This document shows positions 42,244 to 51,379 of a DNA stretch of 64,000 bases, piece by piece. The stretch lies in assembly GCA_963787415.1 (NCBI GenBank), contig CAWBCO010000003.1, forward strand, positions 682,001-746,000, read 5' to 3'. The notes under the pieces were generated by a model. It was not told where the DNA came from, made no database searches, and worked only from the letters and a program-made list of their open reading frames with translations. Every line of letters begins with the position of its first letter. Within the stretch, counting starts at the first letter, position 1. The position numbers were made by a program, and so were the translations under genes. Origin of the DNA: CAVUWL01 sp963787415. GTDB taxonomy: Bacteria; Actinomycetota; Thermoleophilia; Solirubrobacterales; 70-9.

Positions 42244-43550
42244 GCGGGCCGAGCGTCGCGATCGTCGGTTTCCCCAACGTCGGCAAGAGCACCCTGGTCA
42301 ATCGCCTGGTTGGTGGCAGCGAGGCGGTGACCGCGGCCGAGCCGGGGGTAACCCGCGATCGAAAGCGGGTTGCCTGTGAGTGGAACGGGGTCGCCTTTGA
42401 CCTCTTGGACACCGGTGGCATCGATCTCCAAGACGAGGCGGAGCTGGCCCGCGACGTGCAACGTCAGGCGCGGCTCGCGATGGCCGAAGCCGACCTCGTT
42501 GTGGTCCTCGTCGACGCCCGCGCCGGGCTGCGGATCGGAGACGCCGAGCTGGCCAGGACCCTGCGCGGTGGCGAGACCCCGGTCTTGCTCGTCGCCAACA
42601 AGCTCGACCGCAGCGCTGACCTACACCTGGCGGCGGAGTTCCACAAACTCGGGCTCGGTGAGCCGTTGGCGGTTTCCGCCAGCCACGGTCTCGGCACCGG
42701 CGATCTGCTCGATCGCCTCGTAGCCATGCTCGGAGAGCGGGCCACGGCCCCGGCGCCGCCGGAGGGAACCCGCGTCGCGGTGATCGGTCGCCCCAACGTC
42801 GGCAAGTCCTCCCTGGTCAACGCCTTCCTCGGATCTGAACGGGTGATCGTCTCGGCGGCCTCGGGCACCACCCGCGATGCAATTGACACCGAGCTGATGG
42901 TCAACGCCCGGCGGGTGGTCTTGATCGACACCGCGGGCCTGAGGCGGCGCTCGAAGGTTGCAGATAGCCTCGAGTACTACTCCCAACTTCGCTCCCAGCG
43001 CGCGGTCGAGCGTGCCGACGTCGCGCTCGTCGTCTGCGACGCCACGGAGGGCCTAACCGCCGAGGACCTGCGGGTCACCGAGCTTTCGATGCGGGCCGGC
43101 TGCGCCACGGTGCTGGCGATCAACAAGTGGGATCAGACCCGCACCGATATCGATGACCTGCGAGCCCGGGTCAAGCGCAAATCGCGGCTGCGGCCGCCGG
43201 TGATCACCTGCTCCGCTCTGGGCGGTCGAAACGTCGCCAGCCTGCTGCCGCGGGCGCTGGCGCTGGCCGACCGCGCGGCCGAGCGGATTCCGACCCCGGA
43301 GTTAAACCGTTTCGTCGCCGCGGTCTTGGCCAAGACGCCGCCGCCGGCGCGCCGCGGCCGCCGCTTGCGCCTCTACTACGCAGCCCAGGTCGGGGTGGCG
43401 CCGGTGCGGATCGCGATCCAGACAAACGACCGAAAGCTCCTCACCCGCGAGTGGGCATATCACCTCGAGAATCGGATTCGCGAGGACTACGCCCTGGAGG
43501 GAGTGCCGCTGGTGATCGACTTCGTCCCCCACTCAGGCCGGCGTCGCTAG
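42240..43550 (+). CDS. der: Ribosome assembly GTPase Der (EngA)
   Basis: Tandem-GTPase that matures the 50S subunit. 436 residues. First G domain: IVGFPNVGKSTLVNRL, GVTRDRK, DTGGI, NKLD. Second: VIGRPNVGKSSLVNAF, SGTTRDAIDTEL, DTAGLRRRSK, NKWD. The C-terminal KH-like domain (RRGRRLRLYYAAQVGVAPVRIAIQTND ... FVPHSGRRR) is present and basic. GTG start overlapping the cmk stop. It is the last gene of the aromatic/cmk block, after which gene density drops. Confidence 0.96.
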   Translation: MSGPSVAIVGFPNVGKSTLVNRLVGGSEAVTAAEPGVTRDRKRVACEWNGVAFDLLDTGGIDLQDEAELARDVQRQARLAMAEADLVVVLVDARAGLRIGDAELARTLRGGETPVLLVANKLDRSADLHLAAEFHKLGLGEPLAVSASHGLGTGDLLDRLVAMLGERATAPAPPEGTRVAVIGRPNVGKSSLVNAFLGSERVIVSAASGTTRDAIDTELMVNARRVVLIDTAGLRRRSKVADSLEYYSQLRSQRAVERADVALVVCDATEGLTAEDLRVTELSMRAGCATVLAINKWDQTRTDIDDLRARVKRKSRLRPPVITCSALGGRNVASLLPRALALADRAAERIPTPELNRFVAAVLAKTPPPARRGRRLRLYYAAQVGVAPVRIAIQTNDRKLLTREWAYHLENRIREDYALEGVPLVIDFVPHSGRRR

Positions 43551-43599
43551 ATGTAGTTCTTAAAAAGGGTGTTCATCCCGGCCTCCTTGGAGGTTCGGG

Positions 43600-43830
43600 G
43601 TGTCAAAGCCGCCCAGACTCGGTCGCCGAATCGACGGCGAGGTCCAAGTCCTCGACTGCCCGCGCAGCGGCCGGGGCCGCTGCTACTTCGTCGCGGCAAG
43701 GATTGACGCCAAGGTCAAGTTGGCGATCGTGTTCGCCAACTACCGACCCCAGACAAGGTACCTCGGCGCTTGGCCGATGAGCCGCCTAACGTTCGAGCCG
43801 GGGTTTGTCCCTGGTCCGCTGGAGGACTGA
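43600..43830 (+). CDS. Small hypothetical protein
   Basis: A 76-residue ORF, not recognised. It starts at GTG with a good ribosome site (TTGGAGG, 6 nt spacing) that lies in a 12-bp palindrome (CCTCCTTGGAGG). The palindrome could hide the site in a hairpin. The predicted protein is basic at the start (MSKPPRLGRRIDG) with two cysteines and no membrane helix. It opens the accessory segment after der. The 250 bp that follow (43831-44080) show no convincing gene. Confidence 0.4.
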   Translation: MSKPPRLGRRIDGEVQVLDCPRSGRGRCYFVAARIDAKVKLAIVFANYRPQTRYLGAWPMSRLTFEPGFVPGPLED

Positions 43831-44080
43831 GGGGGTAGCCCTGGCATCTCTCTTGCCAACCGGGCTCCGACTTCGATCGCGCCGGCATTCCTCAAAGGCA
43901 GAATGCAGGTGCCAGCTACCCGCTATGGCCAGTCTGCAGTCTGTTTACCGCTGCCCAAGACTCGCTGTCTGGATTGCCACGACGTGCGCGACACGTGCTT
44001 TCGCATCGCGCAGCACTCGGCTATTTTCGTTCCGGCCGAACAGAGGGACCGCGCGCTCAGCGCAGATCAAGGAGAACAGC

Positions 44081-45469
44081 ATGCACACCAACACGGACTA
44101 TCTGGTTGTAGGCGCAGGTGCGAGGGGCATTGCCTTCGCCGACGCGCTGGTGGCCGAGGCGGATGTTGATGTGACGGTGATCGATTCTCGACGGGCCCCT
44201 GGTGGTCACTGGGTAGATGCCTATCCATTCGTTCGCCTGCACACCCCTTCCGCCTACTACGGCGTGAACTCGCTGGCACTGGGCGAGGACCGAATCGACC
44301 AAATCGGCGAGAATGCCGGGTTCTACGAGCGGGCGAGCGGCGAGCAGGTCTGCGAGCATTTAGCAGAGGCGGCCGGGGAGCTTGCGAAGACAGGCCGCGC
44401 CCGCGTGCTCACCGGCCACGAACACCTGGGAGCGGGGAGTGCAGGTGAGCAGGTCCGGGACATAAGTACGGGAGAACTTTACGATCTGTCGGTCCGTCGC
44501 AAGGTCGTCGATGCTCGATACCTGGAGGCGTCGATCCCGGCGACCCACGCCGTCCCCTTCGAGGTAGCGCCGGGTGTTCGGTTCGCTCCGATCAACGACC
44601 TGCCAGATGCCGCGCAACCGGGTTGCTCTTACACCGTCCTTGGGTCCGGCAAGACGGCTGTGGACGCGTGCATCTGGCTTCTTGATAACGACGTTGAGCC
44701 GGATCGGATTCGCTGGGTCCGGCCCCGCGACGCGTGGTTCTATGACCGGAGCCACTTTCAGCCGCTGGAGCAGGTCGGCGCGCTCATGGAGGGAAACGCT
44801 CTTGATGTCGAAGCTGGCGCCGAAGCGGCCGATATCGAGGACCTCTTCGAGCGGTTGGAGGCCTCGGGGCGACTGACGCGGATCGACCCAAAGCGCCCGG
44901 CGACGATGTATCGCGGCACGATGCTCAGCGCACGCGAGCTTGGAGCCTTGCGCCAGATTGAAGACATTGTCAGGCTCGGTCGGGCACGGCGGATCGAGGC
45001 CGATCGGATCGTGCTTGAGCGCGGAGAGATCAAAACGGGCCCCGACGTCCTGCACGTGGATTGCACGGCACTGGGCCTGAAAAACGCCCCAGTAACGCCT
45101 GTCTTCCAGCCCGATCGGATCGTGCTCCAGGAGGTGCGGCACCTCTCGCCTTGTTTCAACGCAGCCCTCATCGGCTTCATCGAGGCCCACTGGGATGAGG
45201 ACGCGGACAAGAACCGGCTCTGTCCACCCAATCCGTATGCCAAAAGCAGGGAGGACTGGCCCCGCATGATGCGCCGTACATGGAAAACGGAGCGGCGGTG
45301 GTTGAGCGAGTCCGACCTCTCAGCGTGGATAGCCAAGAGCCGGTTAAACCTCCTGCGTGCGCTTCCCGACCATGCTGAGGAGCCCCGTGTCCAAGAGATC
45401 GTCAGGAGATATCTCACCCATGTCGGCGCGGCGATCGAGCGGCTGCAGCAGCTGGAAGAGGTTGAGTGA
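44081..45469 (+). CDS. FAD/NAD(P)-binding oxidoreductase (monooxygenase-like)
   Basis: Two-dinucleotide-domain flavoprotein of 462 residues. The first Rossmann motif is YLVVGAGARGIAFADAL near residue 8, followed by DSRRAPGGHWVDAYPFVRLHTPS, which fits the FAD-binding of flavin monooxygenase-like proteins. A second motif YTVLGSGKTAVDACIWLL at about 185 suits NAD(P)H. Substrate unknown. The ATG has AAGGAG 6 nt upstream, unlike the mostly leaderless neighbours; the longer frame upstream is rejected. Surrounding spacers are long and the next gene is a pseudogene, so lateral gain is likely but not proven. Confidence 0.78.
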   Translation: MHTNTDYLVVGAGARGIAFADALVAEADVDVTVIDSRRAPGGHWVDAYPFVRLHTPSAYYGVNSLALGEDRIDQIGENAGFYERASGEQVCEHLAEAAGELAKTGRARVLTGHEHLGAGSAGEQVRDISTGELYDLSVRRKVVDARYLEASIPATHAVPFEVAPGVRFAPINDLPDAAQPGCSYTVLGSGKTAVDACIWLLDNDVEPDRIRWVRPRDAWFYDRSHFQPLEQVGALMEGNALDVEAGAEAADIEDLFERLEASGRLTRIDPKRPATMYRGTMLSARELGALRQIEDIVRLGRARRIEADRIVLERGEIKTGPDVLHVDCTALGLKNAPVTPVFQPDRIVLQEVRHLSPCFNAALIGFIEAHWDEDADKNRLCPPNPYAKSREDWPRMMRRTWKTERRWLSESDLSAWIAKSRLNLLRALPDHAEEPRVQEIVRRYLTHVGAAIERLQQLEEVE

Positions 45470-45667
45470 ACCGAGGGATAAAGGGAAGCGACTCGGGTGG
45501 CTGGGTGAACGTTCAGGCCGCGGGAAAATCGCTGAACATGGCGGGCCATGACTTCCGATCCACGGTAGCGTGGCGACTGGGTCGCGTGACGCTAGGCTAT
45601 CGGTTCTCGACGGAGGAGTCCTGAGGTGTAGCATCGGTCGATAACCCAACAGCAGCGTGCGGGTGCG

Positions 45668-46536
45668 GTGGCGGTCGCCAACGAGGAAGCGGTGCGTGCC
45701 TGGGACACGGTCCTTTATGAGCGATGGAAGTCGAACCGCAAGGTGTTCGTGGGCGCGCTGGCAGAGGTCACCGAGCAGGTCTTCAAGCTCTTTCCGCCGC
45801 CCGAGCGTGGGTGCTGCATCGACATCGGGTGCGGCTTCGGCGAGACCACTCAGCAGCTGGCCGAGCTCGTCGGAGGGGGAGGCCTCGCGCTCGGCACCGA
45901 TTCCTCGCCGCGGTTCATCGAGGACGCCCGTCGCGAGGCAGTCGAGGCGGGAGTCGAGAACATTGCGTTTGAGACCGCCGATGCGCAGACGGCGGAGTGG
46001 GATCCCATTTATGACTACGCCTTCTCGCGCATGGGGACGCAGTTCTTCGCCGCACCTGTTCCGGCAATGCGCGCGATCCGCGGCGCGCTCAAGCCCGGCG
46101 GCTAGGCTCGCCAAGGTCTGCTGGCGTCGCAAGGCCGATAGCCCGCTATGGGCGGAGACCGAGCAGGTCGTTGAGCGGTTCCTCTCGCGCCCTGAGGAGT
46201 ACGAGGCTGACACCTGCGGGCCGGGGCCATTCTCGCTCGGTAACCCCGAGACCACCCGCGGGATTCTCGAGGCCGCCGGGTTCGAGCGAGATCGAGCTGC
46301 ACCAGCGGCGACTTCGACTACTTCATGGGCGCGGACATGGACGAGGCCGATCGACTCCCTGCTCGCGATCGGACCCGGCGCCGAGCTGATCCGCCTAAAC
46401 GGCGAGTACGGGGAGAGCCGTCGAGGGCGAGATCGCCGAGGCGCTGAGGGACCACTACGCGGCATGGCAGAAGCCCGACGGCTCGATAGTCGGCCGCGGG
46501 TCCGTCTGGTTCGTTGCGGCCACGAACCACGAATAG
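45668..46536 (+). pseudogene. Frameshifted SAM-dependent methyltransferase
   Basis: The first 145 codons read a class I methyltransferase: WDTVLYERWKSNRKVF, the SAM motif CCIDIGCGFGETTQQLAEL, TDSSPRFIEDARREA and the post-I and IV regions up to RGALKPGG, then a stop. The rest of the family pattern continues in other frames: RLAKVCWRRKADSPLW to GFE, then IELHQ, then FDYFMGADMDEA, then IDSLLAIGPGAELIRLNGEYGE, then a segment ending GRGSVWFVAATNHE at a stop at 46534. About five single-base-scale shifts are needed within 400 bp. Either the gene is decaying or this stretch is locally mis-assembled; genes on both sides are intact. Confidence 0.7.
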
Positions 46537-46834
46537 CACGAGGTACCCGCGTCATTGGACGGCAGTCATGAGGCAACCGGCCTTCGAATATCAATCAGCC
46601 TGACTACGGAGGTCGACCAAGCTGGTCTTTTTTCGGCTCATTTCGCCTTGGAGCTTCGGGGATAACTGGAGATGAATGGTCGCCGCCAGGCGATCACCTT
46701 GCGACGCGCCATTGACAAACGGCGCTCCATATCAGGGCTACCACTTCAAAGGAAGACATGGTTCCCTCGGTCACCGGCCGCCCATTGTGCGATCGCGGGG
46801 GCGAGTCGGGAGCAACGTGGCTGGCATCTACAGC
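46537..46834. other. Intergenic region before metK
   Basis: About 300 bp with no convincing gene. It holds one intrinsic terminator (see 46615) and patches of lower G+C. No SAM riboswitch core was recognised upstream of metK. Confidence 0.5.
46615..46633 (+). terminator. Intrinsic terminator
   Basis: GACCA-AGC-TGGTC stem-loop followed at once by six T. The stem is short but the T-run is the longest found directly after a hairpin in the window. It closes the accessory segment ahead of metK. Confidence 0.55.
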
Positions 46835-46840
46835 TAGGCT
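46835..46840 (+). promoter_or_regulatory. -10 box of a leaderless promoter (metK)
   Basis: TAGGCT with 7 nt to ATG. It supports the metK start. Confidence 0.5.
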
Positions 46841-46847
46841 TTCGTCC

Positions 46848-48104
46848 ATGATCGAGTCCAACCCGCTTGCCGAAGGCGAGTACCTGTTCACCTCTGAGTC
46901 CGTCACCGAGGGCCACCCCGACAAGGTCTGTGACCAGATCTCTGACGCCGTGCTTGACGCGGTGATGGCGAGTGACCCAGGAGGGCGGGTCGCCTGCGAG
47001 ACGCTGGTCAACACCGGGATGGCTGTGGTCTCGGGGGAGATCTCGACCGAGGTCCACCTCGATGTGCCCGAGATCGTGCGCGAGACGATCCGCGAGATTG
47101 GCTATGACCACGGTGACTACGGCTACAACTGCGACCACATCTCGGTCCTGGTCTCGATCGATAAGCAATCACCCGACATCGCCCAGGGAGTCGATGCGGC
47201 ATATGAGACCCGGGTCGGGGGCTCTGTCGATGACGAGCTGCTGATCGCCGGAGCCGGCGATCAGGGAATGATGTTCGGCTACGCGACCGATGAGACCGAG
47301 TCGTTGATGCCGATGCCGATCCTGATCGCGCACCGCCTCGCCGAGCGGCTTGCGGCGGTGCGAAAGGGGGAAATCCTCGACTACCTCGGGCCCGATGGTA
47401 AGACCCAGGTCACGGTCCGCTACGCCGAGGGCCGCCCGGTGGCGATCGAGAAGCTTCTGATCTCCACCCAGCACCGCGACGGCGTCGATTCTCAGGCGAC
47501 GATCAGGCCGGCGCTCTGGGAGGCGGTGGTTTTGCCGGTCCTTGAAGCCGAGGTCCCCGGCCTCTTTGATCCCGATCGGTTGGGCAAGGGCTTTTTGGTC
47601 AACCCGACCGGCAAATTCGTGATCGGTGGTCCGGTCGGCGATGCCGGCCTGACCGGGCGAAAGATCATCGTCGACACCTACGGTGGGATGGCCCGCCACG
47701 GCGGTGGCGCCTTCTCGGGCAAGGATCCCTCAAAGGTCGATCGCTCCGCCGCCTACGCCGCCCGCCATGTCGCCAAGAACGTCGTCGCCGCGGGCCTCGC
47801 CGAGCGCTGCGAGGTCCAGGTTGCCTACGCGATCGGGGTCGCCCATCCGATCTCTTTGATGGTCGAGACCTTTGGCACCGGCAAGCTCCCCGACGGGCAG
47901 ATCTCACGTCTTGTCGAGGCCGAGTTCGACCTTCGCCCGGGCGCCCTGCGTCGCTACCTCGACCTGCACCGACCGATCTTCCAAAAGACGGCCGCCTATG
48001 GACATTTCGGCCGCGAGGATGCCGATTTCACCTGGGAGCTGACCGACCGCGCCGAGGCTCTGCGCGCCGCCGCGGGACTGCATTCGACCCCGGCCCCAGC
48101 CTGA
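46848..48104 (+). CDS. metK: S-adenosylmethionine synthetase
   Basis: Makes SAM from methionine and ATP. 418 residues. FTSESVTEGHPDKVCDQISDAVLDA is the N-terminal signature with the catalytic His; GAGDQGMMFGYA and GGGAFSGKDPSKVDRSAAY (P-loop-like) are also diagnostic. The ATG follows a TAGGCT box; an in-frame start 30 codons upstream is rejected. Convergent with the PH-domain gene, 8 bp between stops. SAM made here would serve RsmH and RsmB, encoded nearby. Confidence 0.96.
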   Translation: MIESNPLAEGEYLFTSESVTEGHPDKVCDQISDAVLDAVMASDPGGRVACETLVNTGMAVVSGEISTEVHLDVPEIVRETIREIGYDHGDYGYNCDHISVLVSIDKQSPDIAQGVDAAYETRVGGSVDDELLIAGAGDQGMMFGYATDETESLMPMPILIAHRLAERLAAVRKGEILDYLGPDGKTQVTVRYAEGRPVAIEKLLISTQHRDGVDSQATIRPALWEAVVLPVLEAEVPGLFDPDRLGKGFLVNPTGKFVIGGPVGDAGLTGRKIIVDTYGGMARHGGGAFSGKDPSKVDRSAAYAARHVAKNVVAAGLAERCEVQVAYAIGVAHPISLMVETFGTGKLPDGQISRLVEAEFDLRPGALRRYLDLHRPIFQKTAAYGHFGREDADFTWELTDRAEALRAAAGLHSTPAPA

Positions 48105-48112
48105 GTCAAGCG

Positions 48113-48616
48113 CTAGGCGGGGGGCTGGGCCTCGCCCAGGCCGTGTGATCCCGCCGCGACCGCGCCGGTCGCCTGATCGACCCGGTGCACGACGCTGCTG
48201 GGATCGGCGACGCCGACGAAAATAAAGTCGTAGTCGCCGCTGGCCGCGGTGTCGAAGTCGACGTCGCCGATCTGCATCAGCCGCTGGTAGACGGTCTGGT
48301 GATAGTTGACGTTTTGGACCCGCTCCAGGCGCGTCTCCTGAATCTCGCGGGAGAGCATCCCGCGCCTGATATTGAGGCGGCGGCTGGTGATCGTGTAGGT
48401 GGTTGCCACCCGCCTGAAGAAGCCGACCACCACGGTGAGGACGATCAGTACCAAGACCACCAAGAAGACGTCGGCGCTGCCGGCGCCAAACAGCTTGGCG
48501 AGGACGCCGATGATCGCGGCGACCAGGATCCCTTTGAGGTAGAAGCCAAGCAGCGCGCGCCAGGAGGGGTGGCCCTCGAATATGACCTGCTCTCCGGGGC
48601 TGAGGTTGAGGCCCAT
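48113..48616 (-). CDS. PH-domain (bPH_2/DUF304) membrane protein
   Basis: 167 residues. The start NLSPGEQVIFEGHPSW is typical of bacterial PH-domain membrane proteins. Two membrane helices (about 22-42 and 48-68) are followed by TTYTITSRRLNIRRGMLSREIQETRLERVQNVNYHQTVYQRLMQIGDVDFDTA, the bPH_2 core, and a short tail. Function is not established for this family. Divergent from priA with only 50 bp between start codons. Confidence 0.85.
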   Translation of the reverse strand: MGLNLSPGEQVIFEGHPSWRALLGFYLKGILVAAIIGVLAKLFGAGSADVFLVVLVLIVLTVVVGFFRRVATTYTITSRRLNIRRGMLSREIQETRLERVQNVNYHQTVYQRLMQIGDVDFDTAASGDYDFIFVGVADPSSVVHRVDQATGAVAAGSHGLGEAQPPA

Positions 48617-48624
48617 CGCGGCGC

Positions 48625-48630
48625 AGCATA
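48625..48630 (-). promoter_or_regulatory. -10 box of a leaderless promoter (PH-domain gene)
   Basis: Minus-strand TATGCT, 8 nt, then ATG. Confidence 0.4.
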
Positions 48631-48653
48631 CCCGCGGCGTCCGCCTGCACGCA

Positions 48654-48659
48654 TACCGT
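48654..48659 (+). promoter_or_regulatory. -10 box of a leaderless promoter (priA)
   Basis: TACCGT, 7 nt, then ATG. It starts the priA-def-fmt-rsmB run. Confidence 0.4.
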
Positions 48660-48666
48660 CAGGGCG

Positions 48667-50640
48667 ATGTCGATCGCCAAGGTGGAGCCACTCACCACGG
48701 CCCGCTCCTTGCGCGGGCCATTTGACTACCGGCTGCCCGCCGAGATGGCCGAGGTGGGGGTGGGAAGCGTGGTCAAGGTGCCCTTCGGGCGCCAGCGGCT
48801 GCTCGGGGTCGTCGTCGATCTGGCCGAGTCTTCCGATCTCGCCCCCGAGCGCCTCGCCGAGCCGATCGAAGCGATGCAGACCGGGGTGCCGGTGGAACTG
48901 GTGCGGCTCGGGCTCTGGGTGGCCGCTGAGTATTGCTCGACCCCCGCTCGGGGCCTGCGGCTTGTCTTGCCTCCGGGGGCCGGGGTTCGCAAACCGCGGG
49001 TCAGGCCGCGGGCACCGCTGCCGGCGCCGGGCGCCGCCAGCGCGCCACCGCAGCTGCTCCCCGAGCAGGCCGCCGCGGTGGCAGAGATCAGCGCGGCGCT
49101 TGCCCAGGGCCCGGCAAAACCAGGGCGGCTATTGCTGCACGGGGTGACCGGCTCGGGCAAGACCGAGGTCTATCTGGCCGCCGTGGAGGCCGCTCTGGCA
49201 AAGGGAGGGGGTGCGATCGTTTTGGTTCCCGAGATCGGCCTCGCGCCGCAGGCCGTGGCGCGCTTTCGAGCCCGCCTGGGAGATCGTTTCGCCGTCCTTC
49301 ACTCGGGCCTCACCGACGCCGAGCGCGCTGCTGAGTGGCGCCGCCTGCGCAGCGGGGAGGCAAGCGTCTGCGTCGGTCCCCGTTCGGCGGTCTTCGCCCC
49401 CGTCCGTGAGCTCGCTCTGATCGTCATCGACGAGGAGCATGATCCCTCCTACAAGCAAGATGGCGATCCCTGCTATGACGCCCGCACCGTCGCCCGCCGG
49501 CGCGCCTCTCAGTGCGGAGCGCTGCTTTTGGCCGGTACCGCGACCCCGCGACCGGAGTCCTGGGTGGAGCTGGCGCGGCTCGATTTGCCGCGCCGCGTGG
49601 ACGGCCGTCAGCTGCCGCCGGTGGAGGTCATTGATATGCGCTCGGCCGATCCTCGATCGGGACCGCTGCACGCGCTCACCTGGGAGGCGCTGGAGCGGGT
49701 TCGCCGCGCCGGCTCCAAGGCGATCGTGATGATCAACCGCCGCGGCTTTGCCCCCTGGCTCAGCTGTCGGGCCTGTGGGTATCACTGGAGCTGTCCCAAC
49801 TGCGATGTCTCACTGATAGTTCACCGAGGCGGCGGCCGGCTCATCTGCCATCACTGCGCCCATGCCGAAGCGCTCCCCGGTAGCTGCTCGCGGTGCGGTT
49901 CGAGCACCCTCGCGCGCGCCGGTGCCGGTACCGAGCGGATCCAGGAGCTGCTCGCCGAGCGCCTCGCGCCGATGCCCGTTTTTCGCCTTGACTCCGATTC
50001 TGCCGCTGCTCGCGGCGCCCACGCTGAGATCCTCGAGCGCTTCGGGGCCTCTCCCAGCGCGGTCTTGGTGGGAACCCAGATCGTCGCCAAGGGACACGAC
50101 TTCCCCGAGGTAACGCTGGCCGCAATCCTCGACGCGGATGCGACCCTGCGCTTCCCCGATTTTCGCGCCGAAGAGCGAACCTTTGCGATGGTCGCCCAGC
50201 TTGCCGGGCGCAGCGGGCGCGGCGAGGCGGGGGGAGAGGTGATCGTGCAGACGATCGCCCCGGATGCGCCGAGCATCCGCCACGCCGCCAACCATGACGC
50301 GGCGGGCTTCTTGGCGGGCGAGCTGGGGCGACGCGAGGCGCTTCGCTACCCGCCCTTCTCCCACCTGGCCCGAATCGGACTCGCCTCTGAGAGCGAGGAG
50401 CGACTCGCGAAGGCCGCCGATCGGATCGGCGCTGAGCTGATCGGCGCCCTCCCGGCGGGCACCGAGTTGCTTGGTCCGGCGCCGATGTTTCGGGTCCGCA
50501 ATCGGCACCGCCGGCGCTTCTTGATCAAGGCCGCAGATCGCGGCGGCACGGTTGCGGCGATCGGGGCCGTGGTCGAGCGGGTGAGCGTCGCTCGCTACCT
50601 GCGCGAGGTTGCGATTGGCGTCGACATCGATCCCCAATAG
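48667..50640 (+). CDS. priA: Primosomal helicase PriA
   Basis: Restarts stalled replication forks by loading the replicative helicase. 657 residues. The N-terminal DNA-binding part (RGPFDYRLPAEM) precedes Walker A LLHGVTGSGKTEVYLAA, the DEEH box in LIVIDEEHDPSYKQ, GTATPRPES and the zinc module with cysteine pairs CRACGYHWSCPNC and CHHCAHAEALPGSCSRCG. GTQIVAKGHDFPEVTLAAILDAD and QLAGRSGRGEAGGEV are helicase motifs V and VI. Several actinobacterial PriA proteins lack the Walker motifs, but this one keeps them, so helicase activity is likely. Confidence 0.95.
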   Translation: MSIAKVEPLTTARSLRGPFDYRLPAEMAEVGVGSVVKVPFGRQRLLGVVVDLAESSDLAPERLAEPIEAMQTGVPVELVRLGLWVAAEYCSTPARGLRLVLPPGAGVRKPRVRPRAPLPAPGAASAPPQLLPEQAAAVAEISAALAQGPAKPGRLLLHGVTGSGKTEVYLAAVEAALAKGGGAIVLVPEIGLAPQAVARFRARLGDRFAVLHSGLTDAERAAEWRRLRSGEASVCVGPRSAVFAPVRELALIVIDEEHDPSYKQDGDPCYDARTVARRRASQCGALLLAGTATPRPESWVELARLDLPRRVDGRQLPPVEVIDMRSADPRSGPLHALTWEALERVRRAGSKAIVMINRRGFAPWLSCRACGYHWSCPNCDVSLIVHRGGGRLICHHCAHAEALPGSCSRCGSSTLARAGAGTERIQELLAERLAPMPVFRLDSDSAAARGAHAEILERFGASPSAVLVGTQIVAKGHDFPEVTLAAILDADATLRFPDFRAEERTFAMVAQLAGRSGRGEAGGEVIVQTIAPDAPSIRHAANHDAAGFLAGELGRREALRYPPFSHLARIGLASESEERLAKAADRIGAELIGALPAGTELLGPAPMFRVRNRHRRRFLIKAADRGGTVAAIGAVVERVSVARYLREVAIGVDIDPQ

Positions 50641-50658
50641 GTCCCAGACGCCAGTCCT

Positions 50659-50664
50659 TAGACT
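50659..50664 (+). promoter_or_regulatory. -10 box before def
   Basis: TAGACT with 9 nt to the ATG, giving a leader of only a few nt at most. Confidence 0.35.
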
Positions 50665-50673
50665 CAAGCATCG

Positions 50674-51309
50674 ATGAGCGAGCGAGTCGAGGCCGATACC
50701 GCTGAGGGGGAGATCGAGTCCGCACGGCTTGAGCGCCGCGAGGCGGCGCTCGCCCAGGTGGTCAAGTTTGGCGATCCGGTTCTCAAGAGCAGGGCCTCTG
50801 CGGTAGAGAGGTTCGGCCCCGAGTTGCGCGCCGAGGTCGAGCGCATGATCGCGATCATGCGCGACGGGATGGGCGTCGGGTTGGCGGCCACCCAGCTCGG
50901 GATCCTGCGCCGCATCCTCGTCTTTCAGGCCGGCCCCGACAGCGAGCCGACCGCGCTGGTCAACCCGGTGCCGGAGTGGCTCTCCTCTGAGCTCGTCCTG
51001 GCCGAGGAGGGTTGCCTCAGCCTGCCTCGGGTTTCGATGGACGTCGAGCGCCCCCTGCACGCGCGCTTCAGCGGCCGCGATCTGAGCGGAGAGCTGATCG
51101 TCTTGGAGGCCTCCGGGCTTGAGGCGCGGGTCCTTCAGCACGAGATCGACCACCTCGATGGGGTGCTGATACTCGACCGCGCCGCCCGTGAGCAGCGCAA
51201 GGGTGCCCTGCGTGCGCTGCGCGAGGGAGGCAGCTACAGCCCGCCGGTTGAGGAAGGTGAGGAGGCGGCTCGCTCGGGCGAAAATCGCGAGCCCCGATCA
51301 GACCCGTGA
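50674..51309 (+). CDS. def: Peptide deformylase
   Basis: Removes formyl from the N-terminal methionine of new proteins with Fe/Zn. 211 residues. The three motifs are GVGLAATQLG, EEGCLSLP and LQHEIDHLDGVL, with the metal Cys and two His. The N-terminal 28 residues are an acidic extension and the C-terminal 25 a charged tail, both beyond the core. Followed by fmt, whose product carries out the matching formylation. Confidence 0.95.
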   Translation: MSERVEADTAEGEIESARLERREAALAQVVKFGDPVLKSRASAVERFGPELRAEVERMIAIMRDGMGVGLAATQLGILRRILVFQAGPDSEPTALVNPVPEWLSSELVLAEEGCLSLPRVSMDVERPLHARFSGRDLSGELIVLEASGLEARVLQHEIDHLDGVLILDRAAREQRKGALRALREGGSYSPPVEEGEEAARSGENREPRSDP

Positions 51310-51379
51310 GCGGATCCTCAGCGGGCGGGCAAAGCGGGCGGCCCTCGATTTGCCCAACCCGATTGCACTGGCCAAGCCT

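Noticed and set aside
46640..46847. SAM riboswitch upstream of metK
   Set aside because: No recognisable SAM-I, SAM-II or SAM-IV core, and the TAGGCT box predicts a leaderless transcript.
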